Origin: Hyphomonas sp.
GTDB lineage: Bacteria > Pseudomonadota > Alphaproteobacteria > Caulobacterales > Hyphomonadaceae
Assembly (NCBI GenBank): GCA_013791775.1
Contig: VMTE01000028.1
Location: 1-64,000, forward strand
Length of the DNA: 64,000 nt
Direction of reading: 5' to 3'
Shown: piece by piece, positions 26,252 to 34,305 of the stretch
Position numbering within the stretch: position 1 is the stretch's first letter
How the letters are laid out: the number at the start of each line of letters is the position of its first letter
Program-made: the position numbers and the translations under genes
Notes under the pieces: generated by a model
Told to the model about the DNA's origin: nothing
The model's input: only the letters and a program-made list of their open reading frames with translations
Database searches by the model: none

Positions 26252-27025
26252 CTACATCGCGCTGATGCCGCCGTCCACTTTCAGTTCGATGCCGGTGACC
26301 AGCTTCGATTCATCCGAGGCCAGATAAAGCACGGCATAGGCGATATCGTCCGGCTCGCCGACCTTGCCGAGCGGGATCTGGCGGCCGAGCTTCTCGAGCG
26401 CCTTCGCCTCGCCGAACATTTCCTTGGTGCGGTCCAGGATCGGCGTGTTGATGAATACGGGGTGCACGGAGTTTGACCGGATCTGGCCGCCCGTCTTGGC
26501 GCAGTGCAGCGCTACCGATTTCGACAGGTGGCGGACCGCCGCCTTGGCGGTGTTGTAGGAGACGTAATTGCCGCTGGCGATGATGCCGGCGATCGAGGAG
26601 ATGTTGATGATCGAGCCGAGGCCATGGGCGCGCATCAAGGGAATCGCGTACTTGCAGCCCAGGAAGATCGAGTCGACATCGACGGTCTGGACCTTCTTGA
26701 ACATGTCGTAGGATTCGTCCTCGACCGAGCCGAGCGAACCGATGCCGGCATTATTGACCAGCACATTCAGGCCGCCCATGGCATCGTGGGCGAGCTGCAG
26801 CACTTCGGGCCAGCGGGCTTCATCCGTCACGTCCTGCTGCCAGGCGAAGGCGGTGCCGGCGCCATAATCCTTGTTGATCGCGGCGGCGACGGCTTCGGCG
26901 CCCTTGCCGTTGACGTCCGTGACGGTGACTTTCGCGCCTTCCTTCGCCAGCATGCGGGCGGTGGCTTCGCCAAGCCCCTGCGCGCCGCCGGTGACGAATG
27001 CCATTTTACCTGAAACGCGGCCCAT
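26252..27025 (-). CDS. Short-chain dehydrogenase/reductase
   Basis: A 257-residue classical SDR using NAD(P)H. The cofactor loop is TGGAQGLGEATA, NNAGIG is intact, and the catalytic Ser and YxxxK are in INISSIAG and YNTAKAAV. An acidic residue after the second strand (VTVTDVNGK) favours NAD over NADP. The C-terminal GIELKVDGGISAM is typical. It resembles hydroxysteroid or cyclohexanol dehydrogenase-like SDRs; the substrate is not known. Start at ATG 27025 with AGGAGG 6 bases upstream. Confidence 0.9.
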   Translation of the reverse strand: MGRVSGKMAFVTGGAQGLGEATARMLAKEGAKVTVTDVNGKGAEAVAAAINKDYGAGTAFAWQQDVTDEARWPEVLQLAHDAMGGLNVLVNNAGIGSLGSVEDESYDMFKKVQTVDVDSIFLGCKYAIPLMRAHGLGSIINISSIAGIIASGNYVSYNTAKAAVRHLSKSVALHCAKTGGQIRSNSVHPVFINTPILDRTKEMFGEAKALEKLGRQIPLGKVGEPDDIAYAVLYLASDESKLVTGIELKVDGGISAM

Positions 27026-27148
27026 GGTTTTCCTCCTGATCTCTTTTGCTTCGGCCCGATCCCTAGCAGGGCAAACCGGCCCCGGCCAATGGGTAACTTT
27101 TCGCATCGCTCGCTTGCTGGCGAGGCCCGGGCGCGTCATGCTGGCCGG

Positions 27149-27727
27149 ATGGCGGCGCGCAACGACCCCGGCCCGGCCCCTGCGGGCTATCACGTCTTTG
27201 AGACGGCGGCGGGAATGTGCGGCCTTGCCTGGAGCGCCGCAGGCTTGACCCAGGTTCAGCTGCCCGAGGCGACAGCGGCGGCGACCGAGACCCGGCTCGC
27301 ACGCCGGTCCGGCGCCGCCCGTTGCGACCCTCCGCCCGCCGCCGTTCTGGATATGGCGTCGAGGGTCCGCGCCTATTTCGATGGCGCGGAAGTCACCTTC
27401 GCCGATGCCGCGCTCGACCTGGACGGCATCAGCGTGTTCAACGCAAACGTCTACACCGCCCTGCGCGCCATCGGGTGGGGACAGGCAACCAGCTACGGCG
27501 AATTGGCGAAGACTGTCGGCGCACCCGGAAGCGCGCGTGCGATCGGCGCGGCGATGGGAAGCAATCCCTGGCCCCTGATCGTGCCCTGCCACCGGGTTCT
27601 GGCGGCGTCCGGAAAGATCGGCGGATTCTCCGCCCATGGCGGGCGCGGTACCAAGCGCCGCATGTTGCAGCTGGAGCGCATCGACGCCGATGGCGCCGCG
27701 CCGCTACTGCCCGGGCTTTTCGATTGA
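27149..27727 (+). CDS. ogt: Methylated-DNA-protein cysteine methyltransferase
   Basis: A 192-residue suicidal repair protein that removes methyl groups from O6-methylguanine. The active site PCHRV (C147) and the preceding GQATSYGELA helix of the HTH and RAIGAAMGSNP are intact. The N-terminal Ada-like domain is somewhat divergent. The ATG at 27149 is chosen because upstream in-frame sequence is arginine-rich and unconserved. The 3' end overlaps the convergent WYL regulator gene by 24 bases. Confidence 0.88.
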   Translation: MAARNDPGPAPAGYHVFETAAGMCGLAWSAAGLTQVQLPEATAAATETRLARRSGAARCDPPPAAVLDMASRVRAYFDGAEVTFADAALDLDGISVFNANVYTALRAIGWGQATSYGELAKTVGAPGSARAIGAAMGSNPWPLIVPCHRVLAASGKIGGFSAHGGRGTKRRMLQLERIDADGAAPLLPGLFD

Positions 27728-28408
27728 ACGCTGATCGCGCCGGTCCAGCTCCCACCGGCGGCGAAGCCGGCCTACGCGTTCGGGAAATCGGCCGAGCAGC
27801 TCTGCGGCGCGCACCCGGTCGGTGCGGAAATGGCGGAAGCCCTGGCGCAATTCGCACCAGGCGCAGATCAGCTGCACCTCGTCCCAATAGGCGAGCAGGA
27901 AAGGCCAGACAGTCCGCTGCGTCACCGCACCTGCCTCGTCGGCATAGTCGAGCCGCATTTTCATCTGTCCACGGATGGCTTGCCGAACGAGGGCCACATC
28001 GAGACTGTCCTTCGGACGCTTGCGGAAGCTGACTGGCTTCAGGCCGGAATCGACGATGACGGGCTGCAACTCGCGCGGCACCGCGGCCGTCAGTTTGGCG
28101 ATCAGGTCGCGCGCGCCCCGCGACAGCGCCGCATCGCCGCGCGCCGCCACCCATTGCGCGCCAAGCACCGCTGCCTCGAGTTCATCCGCCGTCAGCATCA
28201 GAGGCGGCATATCATACCCCTCCTCCAGCACGTAACCCGTCCCCGCCTCCCCGCGTATGGGGACACGCTGCGCAATCAACTCGGCCATGTCGCGGTAGAG
28301 CGTGCGCAGGGACACTTCGAGTTCTTCGGCCAGGGCCTGACCGGTGACAGGCGCGCGGTGCCGGCGAAGCACCTGGATGATCTGGAACAGGCGTTCGGTT
28401 CGTCTCAT
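27704..28408 (-). CDS. YafY/WYL-domain transcriptional regulator
   Basis: A 234-residue DeoR-like HTH plus WYL-domain regulator. The DNA-binding N-terminus is RTERLFQIIQVLRRHRA with GQALAEELEVSLRTLYRDM (residues about 23-41) as the helix-turn-helix. The WYL domain spans about 130-220. The canonical WYL triplet is not exact here (near LAYWDEVQLICAW). It is divergent from a GST gene, and the 92-base gap carries a perfect palindrome. Local control of the GST, with autoregulation, is therefore likely. The effector is unknown. Confidence 0.88.
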   Translation of the reverse strand: MRRTERLFQIIQVLRRHRAPVTGQALAEELEVSLRTLYRDMAELIAQRVPIRGEAGTGYVLEEGYDMPPLMLTADELEAAVLGAQWVAARGDAALSRGARDLIAKLTAAVPRELQPVIVDSGLKPVSFRKRPKDSLDVALVRQAIRGQMKMRLDYADEAGAVTQRTVWPFLLAYWDEVQLICAWCELRQGFRHFRTDRVRAAELLGRFPERVGRLRRRWELDRRDQRSIEKPGQ

Positions 28409-28430
28409 CGGAATGTCCTACTGCCACACT

Positions 28431-28450
28431 GCTGACACCATGCTGTCAGC
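28431..28450. promoter_or_regulatory. Palindromic operator between the WYL regulator and GST
   Basis: GCTGACA-CCATGC-TGTCAGC, a perfect 7-7 inverted repeat in the divergent promoter gap (28409-28500). A partial copy, CTGACACAGGAGACTGACA, overlaps the GST ribosome site at 28482-28500. Binding by the adjacent regulator is inferred from position. Confidence 0.65.
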
Positions 28451-28500
28451 AGGGGCACGCTATCAAGTCCTGGTCGCAACACTGACACAGGAGACTGACA

Positions 28501-29226
28501 ATGATCACGCTGTTTGGATGGGGCCCGATGTTCGACTGCCCTTCGCCCAGCCCGTACGTCATGAAATCCGAAATCCAGCTGCAGATGCTGGGCGTCGATT
28601 TCGGCCGCGCACTCGCTGACCTCGACTCGGTATCAAAGCGCAAGGCGCCTTATCTGCGGGACGGCGATCTGCTGGTGCAGGACAGCCATTTCATCCGGGT
28701 ACATTTCGAGGACAAGCTCGGAAAATCACTCGACGCCGGCCTCGCCCCGGCGCAGCAGGCGGCCGGCTGGGCGCTTGAGCGGATGGTGGAAGGCCATCTC
28801 GTGGATGTGATGGTCATCGAACGCTGGCAGAATGACAAGAACTTCTTCAAGGGCCCCGCACACTTCTTTGACGGCGTGCCGGAACAAGCCCGGGACGCTG
28901 TCATCAAGGAGGCACGCGGCAGCGTTGTTTCGCTGCAATATGCCAAGGGCATAGGCCGGCATTCGGAGGCCGAGCGGTTCCATCTGGCAGCCCGGGACAT
29001 CGACGCCGTCGCGCGCCAGCTTGCAGATCAGAACTATCTCTTCGGCGATCATCCGGTGGCTGCGGATGCCAGTGTCGGCGCGGTGCTGATCTCGGGCGCA
29101 ACCGAGTTCTTCGAGACGCCGCTGACCGGCCTCATCCGCCGCCACGCCAACCTCGTCGCCTACATGGACCGGATCAAGGCGCGCTATTTCGCGAGGAATC
29201 TCTGGCCGTCGTTCGAAATGGCCTGA
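28501..29226 (+). CDS. Glutathione S-transferase-like protein
   Basis: A 241-residue GST-fold protein. The thioredoxin-like domain begins ITLFGWGPMFDCPSPSPYVMK (start only), resembling failed-axon-connections/Tom37-type GSTs, with an ordered C-terminal all-helical domain containing NYLFGDHPVAADASVGAVL, the N-capping box region. It lacks the common SNAIL/TRAIL motif, having VQDSHFIRVHFED instead. Start at ATG 28501 with AGGAG 8 bases upstream. Divergent from the WYL regulator and probably its target. Confidence 0.85.
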   Translation: MITLFGWGPMFDCPSPSPYVMKSEIQLQMLGVDFGRALADLDSVSKRKAPYLRDGDLLVQDSHFIRVHFEDKLGKSLDAGLAPAQQAAGWALERMVEGHLVDVMVIERWQNDKNFFKGPAHFFDGVPEQARDAVIKEARGSVVSLQYAKGIGRHSEAERFHLAARDIDAVARQLADQNYLFGDHPVAADASVGAVLISGATEFFETPLTGLIRRHANLVAYMDRIKARYFARNLWPSFEMA

Positions 29227-29257
29227 CCCGAATCGGATCTGTGTTACGCCATTAGGA

Positions 29258-29293
29258 TTGGAGCCCGCGTTCAGCATTGTACGCGGGCTCCAA
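29258..29293. terminator. Strong 13-bp hairpin between the GST and a membrane protein gene
   Basis: TTGGAGCCCGCGT and ACGCGGGCTCCAA are perfect complements around a 10-base loop, 31 bases past the GST stop. No T-run. It could end the GST transcript or act in the leader of the next gene. Confidence 0.55.
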
Positions 29294-29319
29294 GTCTCGA
29301 CATTCGGGGGCGCGCGCAG

Positions 29320-29793
29320 ATGATGAACTGGCTGGACTTCATGACGCGGACCGACGGCCCGCGCGTCACCTACCTGTTCAGGGCGTTTCTCGTGACCGTG
29401 GGCGGAACGGCGCTGATGGCGACGCTCGCCGTGATGCTGTTTCCAACGGAGGCGCAGGGCGAACCGGCGCCGCCGCCGCCCTTCATCGGCTTTGTCATCC
29501 TGTGGCCGGCGATTTCGACCCTGGCCATCTGGGGCGTGCTGGTGGGCGCGAAACGCCTGACGCCGACCTACTGGCACGCCGCCGGTCTCTGCACGCTGGT
29601 CATTGCAGGCCTCTTCGGCGTACCGGCCGGGATGCAGGGCGCGATGATCTTCGCCTGGCCCTATTTCATCTACGCGCTCACTTTCCTCGCCTGGCAGCTC
29701 AAATCCGACTTCGATGCCTGCCTGATGACCTTCCTGCTGCAAGTGGCCGTCAATCTGGTCCCTGCCCTTTTTCTGTTCCCGCCAGCCGAATAG
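29320..29793 (+). CDS. Uncharacterised membrane protein
   Basis: A 157-residue protein with four hydrophobic segments (about 19-42, 58-80, 88-108, 112-152). MNWLDFMTRTDGPRV forms a short cytosolic N-terminus, then a proline-rich loop GEPAPPPPF. No recognised motif. Two adjacent ATG codons at 29320 make the start uncertain by one residue. It lies in a run of small membrane-protein genes (29.3-31.0 kb) of unknown role. Confidence 0.75.
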   Translation: MMNWLDFMTRTDGPRVTYLFRAFLVTVGGTALMATLAVMLFPTEAQGEPAPPPPFIGFVILWPAISTLAIWGVLVGAKRLTPTYWHAAGLCTLVIAGLFGVPAGMQGAMIFAWPYFIYALTFLAWQLKSDFDACLMTFLLQVAVNLVPALFLFPPAE

Positions 29794-29812
29794 AGGGCTG
29801 AAAGAGGCCGAC

Positions 29813-29828
29813 CGGTGAAATTTCACCG
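29813..29828. repeat. 16-bp perfect palindrome
   Basis: CGGTGAAATTTCACCG, inside a larger imperfect dyad with flanking CCGG, located 46 bases before the start at 29874. Could be an operator for that gene or a hairpin terminator of the previous one. Confidence 0.5.
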
Positions 29829-29873
29829 ATCCGGTTCAGCTGGTGCTCACCACGCGCATGATATTCCGGACGG

Positions 29874-30524
29874 ATGCCGCGCCGCCTGATTGCCATCCTT
29901 CTGACGGTCTATGCGATCGCCTTCGCCTTCGGCGCCCTGACCGCCGTGCGCTGGCCGTCGATTGTCATGGTGATGGGCTGGATCGTGCGCGACGATGTCG
30001 CCAACGGGCTTGGCGGCCTCAACTGGCGCGAACTCGGCATCAGCCATGGCAGCGCCTACCTCTTCGCCGCGCTCGGATATTATGCGTCGGGCGCCACCCT
30101 GGCGGCCCGCAAGGGCGGCGCCGTCGGCTGGTACCTGCTGGCGCTTGCCGCTTCAATCCCGTCCGTATTCCTCGTTCACTTCGATCCGCGCTGGTGGGAA
30201 AACCCGAGCATCGGCGAAGGCGCGATGGCAGGCCTGATGGCAGGCGCCCTGCTGTTGTTCATCGCCGTCTGGGAACTGCGCCAGCGCCCGCCGGAAGAGT
30301 TTGCCGAGATGGAAGACGCCGACGACGCACCGGTTGTCAGACCGGCCCGGGTGCGCGCCGAGGCAGTCAAACCGCCGAAGAAAAAACATCCGCCCCTGTT
30401 CGTTCCGGACATCGTGGTCCAGCGCCAACGCGCGATGTTCATCGCGCAGGCACGGCGCAAGCAGGCCGCCCGCGTGGCGCGCCTGGCCGCCGCATATGAT
30501 GCCGATCAGGAAGAAGCCGCCTAG
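29874..30524 (+). CDS. Uncharacterised membrane protein with basic cytoplasmic tail
   Basis: A 216-residue protein. Hydrophobic segments lie at about 4-25, 52-72, 82-102 and 115-133. The remaining C-terminal 80 residues are charged, with an acidic EFAEMEDADDAP run followed by PPKKKHPPLFVPDIV and a helix rich in Gln, Ala and Arg (RQRAMFIAQARRKQAARVAR). No family recognised. The start MPRRLIAI is at 29874 and follows a palindrome. Confidence 0.75.
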   Translation: MPRRLIAILLTVYAIAFAFGALTAVRWPSIVMVMGWIVRDDVANGLGGLNWRELGISHGSAYLFAALGYYASGATLAARKGGAVGWYLLALAASIPSVFLVHFDPRWWENPSIGEGAMAGLMAGALLLFIAVWELRQRPPEEFAEMEDADDAPVVRPARVRAEAVKPPKKKHPPLFVPDIVVQRQRAMFIAQARRKQAARVARLAAAYDADQEEAA

Positions 30525-30612
30525 GTTTCACCTTGCCTCTGGAACAGTTGCCGGGCGGCGCGCATCAGCCTAGCGTTCCGTCCGAAGAACCATGTTCCGG
30601 GAGGACGTTCAC

Positions 30613-30975
30613 ATGATCCGCAGGATTGCTGCTGCCGCACTTGCGCTTCTGGCCGCCTGGCTGTTCTGGGAGGGACTGTCGGCCGTGCTGATCATCGTCA
30701 GCCGGGGCAGCCCGGTCGATGATGCCTTGCTGCAGCCGCCCACCAGCCTCTGGCGCCTGGTCGCCGCCGGTCTCGCCGTAGTCGGCGGCCTGCTGGCGGC
30801 GCTCAACCTTCGAGGCGGCGCCTGGATTGCGATGATGGGCGCGGTCCTGTTCGCCGCGCTGGCGGGCGTGATGGCCGGCATGGGCAGCGACTCGAGTCTC
30901 TGGATGGACGAAGCAGTCAGTGGCGGCATCCTGATTGCGCTGGCGGGGGTGCTTGTCGCGGTGCGGCGAGGCTAA
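30613..30975 (+). CDS. Small polytopic membrane protein of unknown function
   Basis: A 120-residue protein with about four hydrophobic helices (MIRRIAAAALALLAAWLFWE as the first) and no charged catalytic motif. The ATG at 30613 is preferred to one 21 bases upstream because GGGAGGACG precedes it. It resembles generic small membrane proteins with no assigned function. It lies upstream of lpdA, with a 96-base gap. Confidence 0.7.
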   Translation: MIRRIAAAALALLAAWLFWEGLSAVLIIVSRGSPVDDALLQPPTSLWRLVAAGLAVVGGLLAALNLRGGAWIAMMGAVLFAALAGVMAGMGSDSSLWMDEAVSGGILIALAGVLVAVRRG

Positions 30976-31071
30976 GTCCAAATTCCAATCCCTGCGGATT
31001 GATTTCGATGCTGGAATGCATAGGTATGCGGCACGATCGAATCGACCTCCTCAGTGAAGGAATTAATTCCC

Positions 31072-32475
31072 ATGGCAGACATGTATGACGTCGTCATCAT
31101 CGGCGGCGGCCCCGGCGGCTACAACTGCGCCATCCGCGCCGGACAGCTCGGCCTGAAGGTGGTCTGCATCGAATACCGGGGCAAGCTGGGCGGCACCTGC
31201 CTGAACGTGGGCTGCATACCCTCCAAGGCGCTGCTGCACGCCTCGCACCTGTTTGACGCGGCCCAGAACGAATTCGCCGGGCTGGGCATCAAGACGGGCA
31301 AAGTCGAACTCGATCTGACCCAGATGATGGCGCAAAAGGCGGACGCCGTGGAAGGCCTCACCAAAGGCATCGAGTTCCTGTTCAAGAAGAACAAGGTCGA
31401 CTACCTGAAGGGCCGCGGCAAGATCCTCGGGCCCGGCAAGGTCGAAGTCGAACTGCTGGAGGGCGGCAAGCAGGTGCTGGAGACCCGGCATATCGTCATC
31501 GCCACCGGATCGGAACCGGCCACCCTGCCCGGCATCGAGATCGACGAAGAGCGCATCGTGTCCAACGTGGGCGCCCTCAGCCTGAAAGCCGTGCCGAAGA
31601 AACTGGTCCTGATCGGTGCGGGCGTCATCGGCCTCGAGATGGGCTCGGTCTGGGCGCGCCTCGGCTCGGAAGTCACGGTCGTCGAATACCTCGACCGCAT
31701 CCTGCCGCCCGCCGATGCCGAAGTGGCCAAGGACGCCGAACGCATCTTCAAGAAGCAGGGTCTCACCTTCAAGCTGGGCACCAAGGTCACCGGCGTCGAG
31801 AAAACCAAGACCAAATTGAAAGTGAACATCGAACCCGCCAAGGGCGGTGACGCCGAAGCGCTTGACGCCGATGTCGTGATCGTCGCGATTGGCCGCAAAC
31901 CGTACACGGAAGGCCTCGGCCTCGAGACCGTGGGCGGAAAGACCGACAAGCGCGGCGTCATTGAAGTGACGGGCCACTTCAAGGTTGCCGAGGGCGTCTG
32001 GGCGGTTGGCGACTGCATTCCGGGCCCGATGCTGGCGCACAAGGCCGAGGATGACGGCACGGCCGTCGCCGAGCTGATTGCCGGCAAGGCGGGTCATGTC
32101 GACTACAACCTGGTGCCGAGCGTCGTCTACACGAACCCGGAAATGGCCTGGGTCGGCAAGAACGAGGAAGAGCTCAAGGCGGCCGGCATCGAGTATGTGA
32201 AGGGCAAGTTCCCCTTCATGGCCAACTCCCGCGCGCGGACCAACCACGAGACGTTGGGTTTCGTGAAGATCCTCGCCGAGAAGGGCACGGACAAGATCCT
32301 CGGTGCCCACATGATCGGCACCGGCGTGGGCGAAATGATCGCGGAAGTCGTGATCGCCATGGAATTCGGCGCGTCCTCGGAAGACATTGCGCGCTCCAGT
32401 CACGCCCACCCGACCCTGTCGGAAGCCGTACGCCAGGCGGCAATGGCCGTCGAAGGCTGGGCGATGCAGATGTAA
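31072..32475 (+). CDS. lpdA: Dihydrolipoyl dehydrogenase
   Basis: A 467-residue FAD-dependent E3 component of 2-oxoacid dehydrogenase complexes, regenerating lipoamide with NAD+. The FAD fold is VVIIGGGPGGYNCAI, the redox-active disulfide is C43/C48 in GGTCLNVGCIPSK, and the catalytic His-Glu dyad is HAHPTLSEAVRQ near the C-terminus. ATG 31072 is chosen; an in-frame GTG 18 bases earlier would add an unconserved extension. No E1 or E2 gene is adjacent, so it may serve several complexes. Confidence 0.95.
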   Translation: MADMYDVVIIGGGPGGYNCAIRAGQLGLKVVCIEYRGKLGGTCLNVGCIPSKALLHASHLFDAAQNEFAGLGIKTGKVELDLTQMMAQKADAVEGLTKGIEFLFKKNKVDYLKGRGKILGPGKVEVELLEGGKQVLETRHIVIATGSEPATLPGIEIDEERIVSNVGALSLKAVPKKLVLIGAGVIGLEMGSVWARLGSEVTVVEYLDRILPPADAEVAKDAERIFKKQGLTFKLGTKVTGVEKTKTKLKVNIEPAKGGDAEALDADVVIVAIGRKPYTEGLGLETVGGKTDKRGVIEVTGHFKVAEGVWAVGDCIPGPMLAHKAEDDGTAVAELIAGKAGHVDYNLVPSVVYTNPEMAWVGKNEEELKAAGIEYVKGKFPFMANSRARTNHETLGFVKILAEKGTDKILGAHMIGTGVGEMIAEVVIAMEFGASSEDIARSSHAHPTLSEAVRQAAMAVEGWAMQM

Positions 32476-32504
32476 CCCTGCGGGGTCATGCTAAAAAACT
32501 TGAA

Positions 32505-32551
32505 TTCCGGCTGGAAGGACCGCGTCGAACGCGGTTAGATTCCAGCTGGAA
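32505..32551. promoter_or_regulatory. Two 12-bp palindromic boxes flanking a hairpin
   Basis: TTCCGGCTGGAA (32505-32516) and TTCCAGCTGGAA (32540-32551) are near-identical palindromes 35 bp apart, and the hairpin ACCGCG-TCGAA-CGCGGT (32519-32535) lies between them. They sit just upstream of the start at 32572 and after lpdA. They look like paired operators with the hairpin possibly ending lpdA transcription. Confidence 0.55.
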
Positions 32552-32571
32552 AGATTCAGGGGGATGTGGCG

Positions 32572-33789
32572 ATGATCAGGCTTGGGCGGATAACGATTGC
32601 GGCGGCATGCCTTTCGCTGATGGCGGCGCCGTCATTGGCGCAGGCTGGTCCACCGGGCGGTGCGCCCCCTGCTGCGGCTGATCCGAACCGGATTCTCGCG
32701 GAACTGTCGAACGTGGCGCAAATCACGGCGGCGGCCAAGAAGTGCAACTGGACCGATCCGATGTACGTGCTGGCGTCGGAATCGATGCTGGCGATCAAGG
32801 CGGCGGACCTGAAGGCAACGGTGGCGCCGGAAGTCCGTGGCCAGGTCGATACGGCCCTCGCGCAGGCGGCGGCGAGCGTCAGCTCGTTTGCGTGCAAGCA
32901 GCCGGATGGAAAAGATCCGCCGCAACAGCACCAGATCACGATGTTCGTGATGGACCAGTACTGGCGGATGATTGCCCATGTCGACGTTTTGGGCAGCCTG
33001 CGCTGGGGCGAAGTGTTCCGCTACACACCCGAGGAACGCAAGGCGCTGGACAAGGAAATCGCCCACATTCAAGAGTTCAAGGGCTACAGCTATTACGAGG
33101 CCGCCAATCCGCTGGAGACGCTGGCGGACAAGACAATCACCCTGGCCTGCCGGGAGCGCCCGTCGAACGGCAAGCCCTGCCGGCCGGTGCCGCCGGAGCT
33201 GGAAGGCAATGCGCCGACCATCAGGACCATGATCGAGACGGTCGAAACATTCGGCAAGGCGGTGGCGGCCGAGGAGATCAGGGTGAAGCAGGCGTTTCTA
33301 GCTTCAGTCGGCGACATCACGGCCTTTAGCGCTATCGGCGACAAAGCCTGTACCCGCGACGCATTGGTCGTGAAAATGCGAGACGCCCTCACAAAGTCGG
33401 AAACAACCGAAGATTCTTTTGGGTCCATGACCCGGGAAGTGATTTTTGTTGAAAAGTTCCGCCTGGGGATTGCCGATCGCGTGGGCTGGGTTCTCCTGTT
33501 CCGCAGCATGATGTCCGGCAGTATCGACAACAGGTACTTCATTCTCGCAGAAGACGGCGGCGAATGGGACGAGGAATCAGCCCGCATCGGCGTGGGCGAC
33601 GTGACTGACTTGTATGCCGCGCAGGTTGCCCTGATTGATACGCTGCCCCCCGCCGAACGCGCCAAGGCAACGCAGGAAGCGAAAGAGTCGATCACGGCCA
33701 CCTACTTCATGAATTTCAACTCGATGGGACTCATGCAGTCCATCAACGGTAATGGCAGCGTCTCGTTGACGCCCTGCACCGCTGACTGA
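32572..33789 (+). CDS. Uncharacterised exported protein
   Basis: A 405-residue protein with a signal peptide (MIRLGRITIAAACLSLMAAPSLAQA) and a proline-rich linker AGPPGGAPPAAADP after cleavage. The mature part is mostly helical with four cysteines (near residues 60, 104, 198 and 206 of the precursor) that could form disulfides. It ends SVSLTPCTAD. No family recognised. The 33.3-33.7 kb part is less GC-rich than surrounding DNA, but the frame is uninterrupted. The ATG at 32572 is preferred over the GTG 6 bases earlier because AGGGGG is better spaced. Confidence 0.75.
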   Translation: MIRLGRITIAAACLSLMAAPSLAQAGPPGGAPPAAADPNRILAELSNVAQITAAAKKCNWTDPMYVLASESMLAIKAADLKATVAPEVRGQVDTALAQAAASVSSFACKQPDGKDPPQQHQITMFVMDQYWRMIAHVDVLGSLRWGEVFRYTPEERKALDKEIAHIQEFKGYSYYEAANPLETLADKTITLACRERPSNGKPCRPVPPELEGNAPTIRTMIETVETFGKAVAAEEIRVKQAFLASVGDITAFSAIGDKACTRDALVVKMRDALTKSETTEDSFGSMTREVIFVEKFRLGIADRVGWVLLFRSMMSGSIDNRYFILAEDGGEWDEESARIGVGDVTDLYAAQVALIDTLPPAERAKATQEAKESITATYFMNFNSMGLMQSINGNGSVSLTPCTAD

Positions 33790-33844
33790 GATTCGCCGCG
33801 CCTTCCGTCTGGACGGCGCAGCCGCCTCACCTTACTCTGCGGGC

Positions 33845-34291
33845 ATGTACAAGCATGCAGGCGCCGGATGGAATATCAGGCCGTTTGAAACAGCGGATGC
33901 TGGCCCGTGCCTGTCGATCTTCCGGGATTCCCTGAAGGACATGCCGTGGCGCATGCGCAACCGCGGGCAGTACATGATCCTGCGCCGGGCGCTTGGCCCG
34001 AGGAACGCCTGGGTCGCGGAGGAGCCAGATGCCGGCATTGTCGGCTTCCTGTCCCTTCAACCACCTCAGGACTATGTGGACCACCTGTTTGTGGACCGCG
34101 ACTGGCGGTTTTGCGGGGTTGCGCGCGGCTTGCTGGAAGTGGCCCGCCAGCAGGCGACCGGGCCGTTGAGCCTTGACGTTGATGCCGAAAACCTGGGCGC
34201 GCGCCGCGCCTATGAAGCGATGGGCTGGCAAGTGGTGGCCAGTGCGTCGGCCACGGGCAAGGCGCGCCAGATGCGCCTCGTCAGCCCCTGA
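33845..34291 (+). CDS. GNAT family N-acetyltransferase
   Basis: A 148-residue acetyl-CoA-dependent acetyltransferase. The N-terminal IRPFETADAGPCLSIF strand-helix and the acetyl-CoA-binding region DHLFVDRDWRFCGVARGLLE are present, though the usual Q/RxxGxG/A pattern is degenerate as FCGVAR. The C-terminal LDVDAENLGARRAYEAMGW is highly typical. Substrate unknown. It ends 14 bases before the helicase start and may be co-transcribed with it. Confidence 0.85.
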   Translation: MYKHAGAGWNIRPFETADAGPCLSIFRDSLKDMPWRMRNRGQYMILRRALGPRNAWVAEEPDAGIVGFLSLQPPQDYVDHLFVDRDWRFCGVARGLLEVARQQATGPLSLDVDAENLGARRAYEAMGWQVVASASATGKARQMRLVSP

Positions 34292-34305
34292 GCTTGCCCC
34301 GCAAG

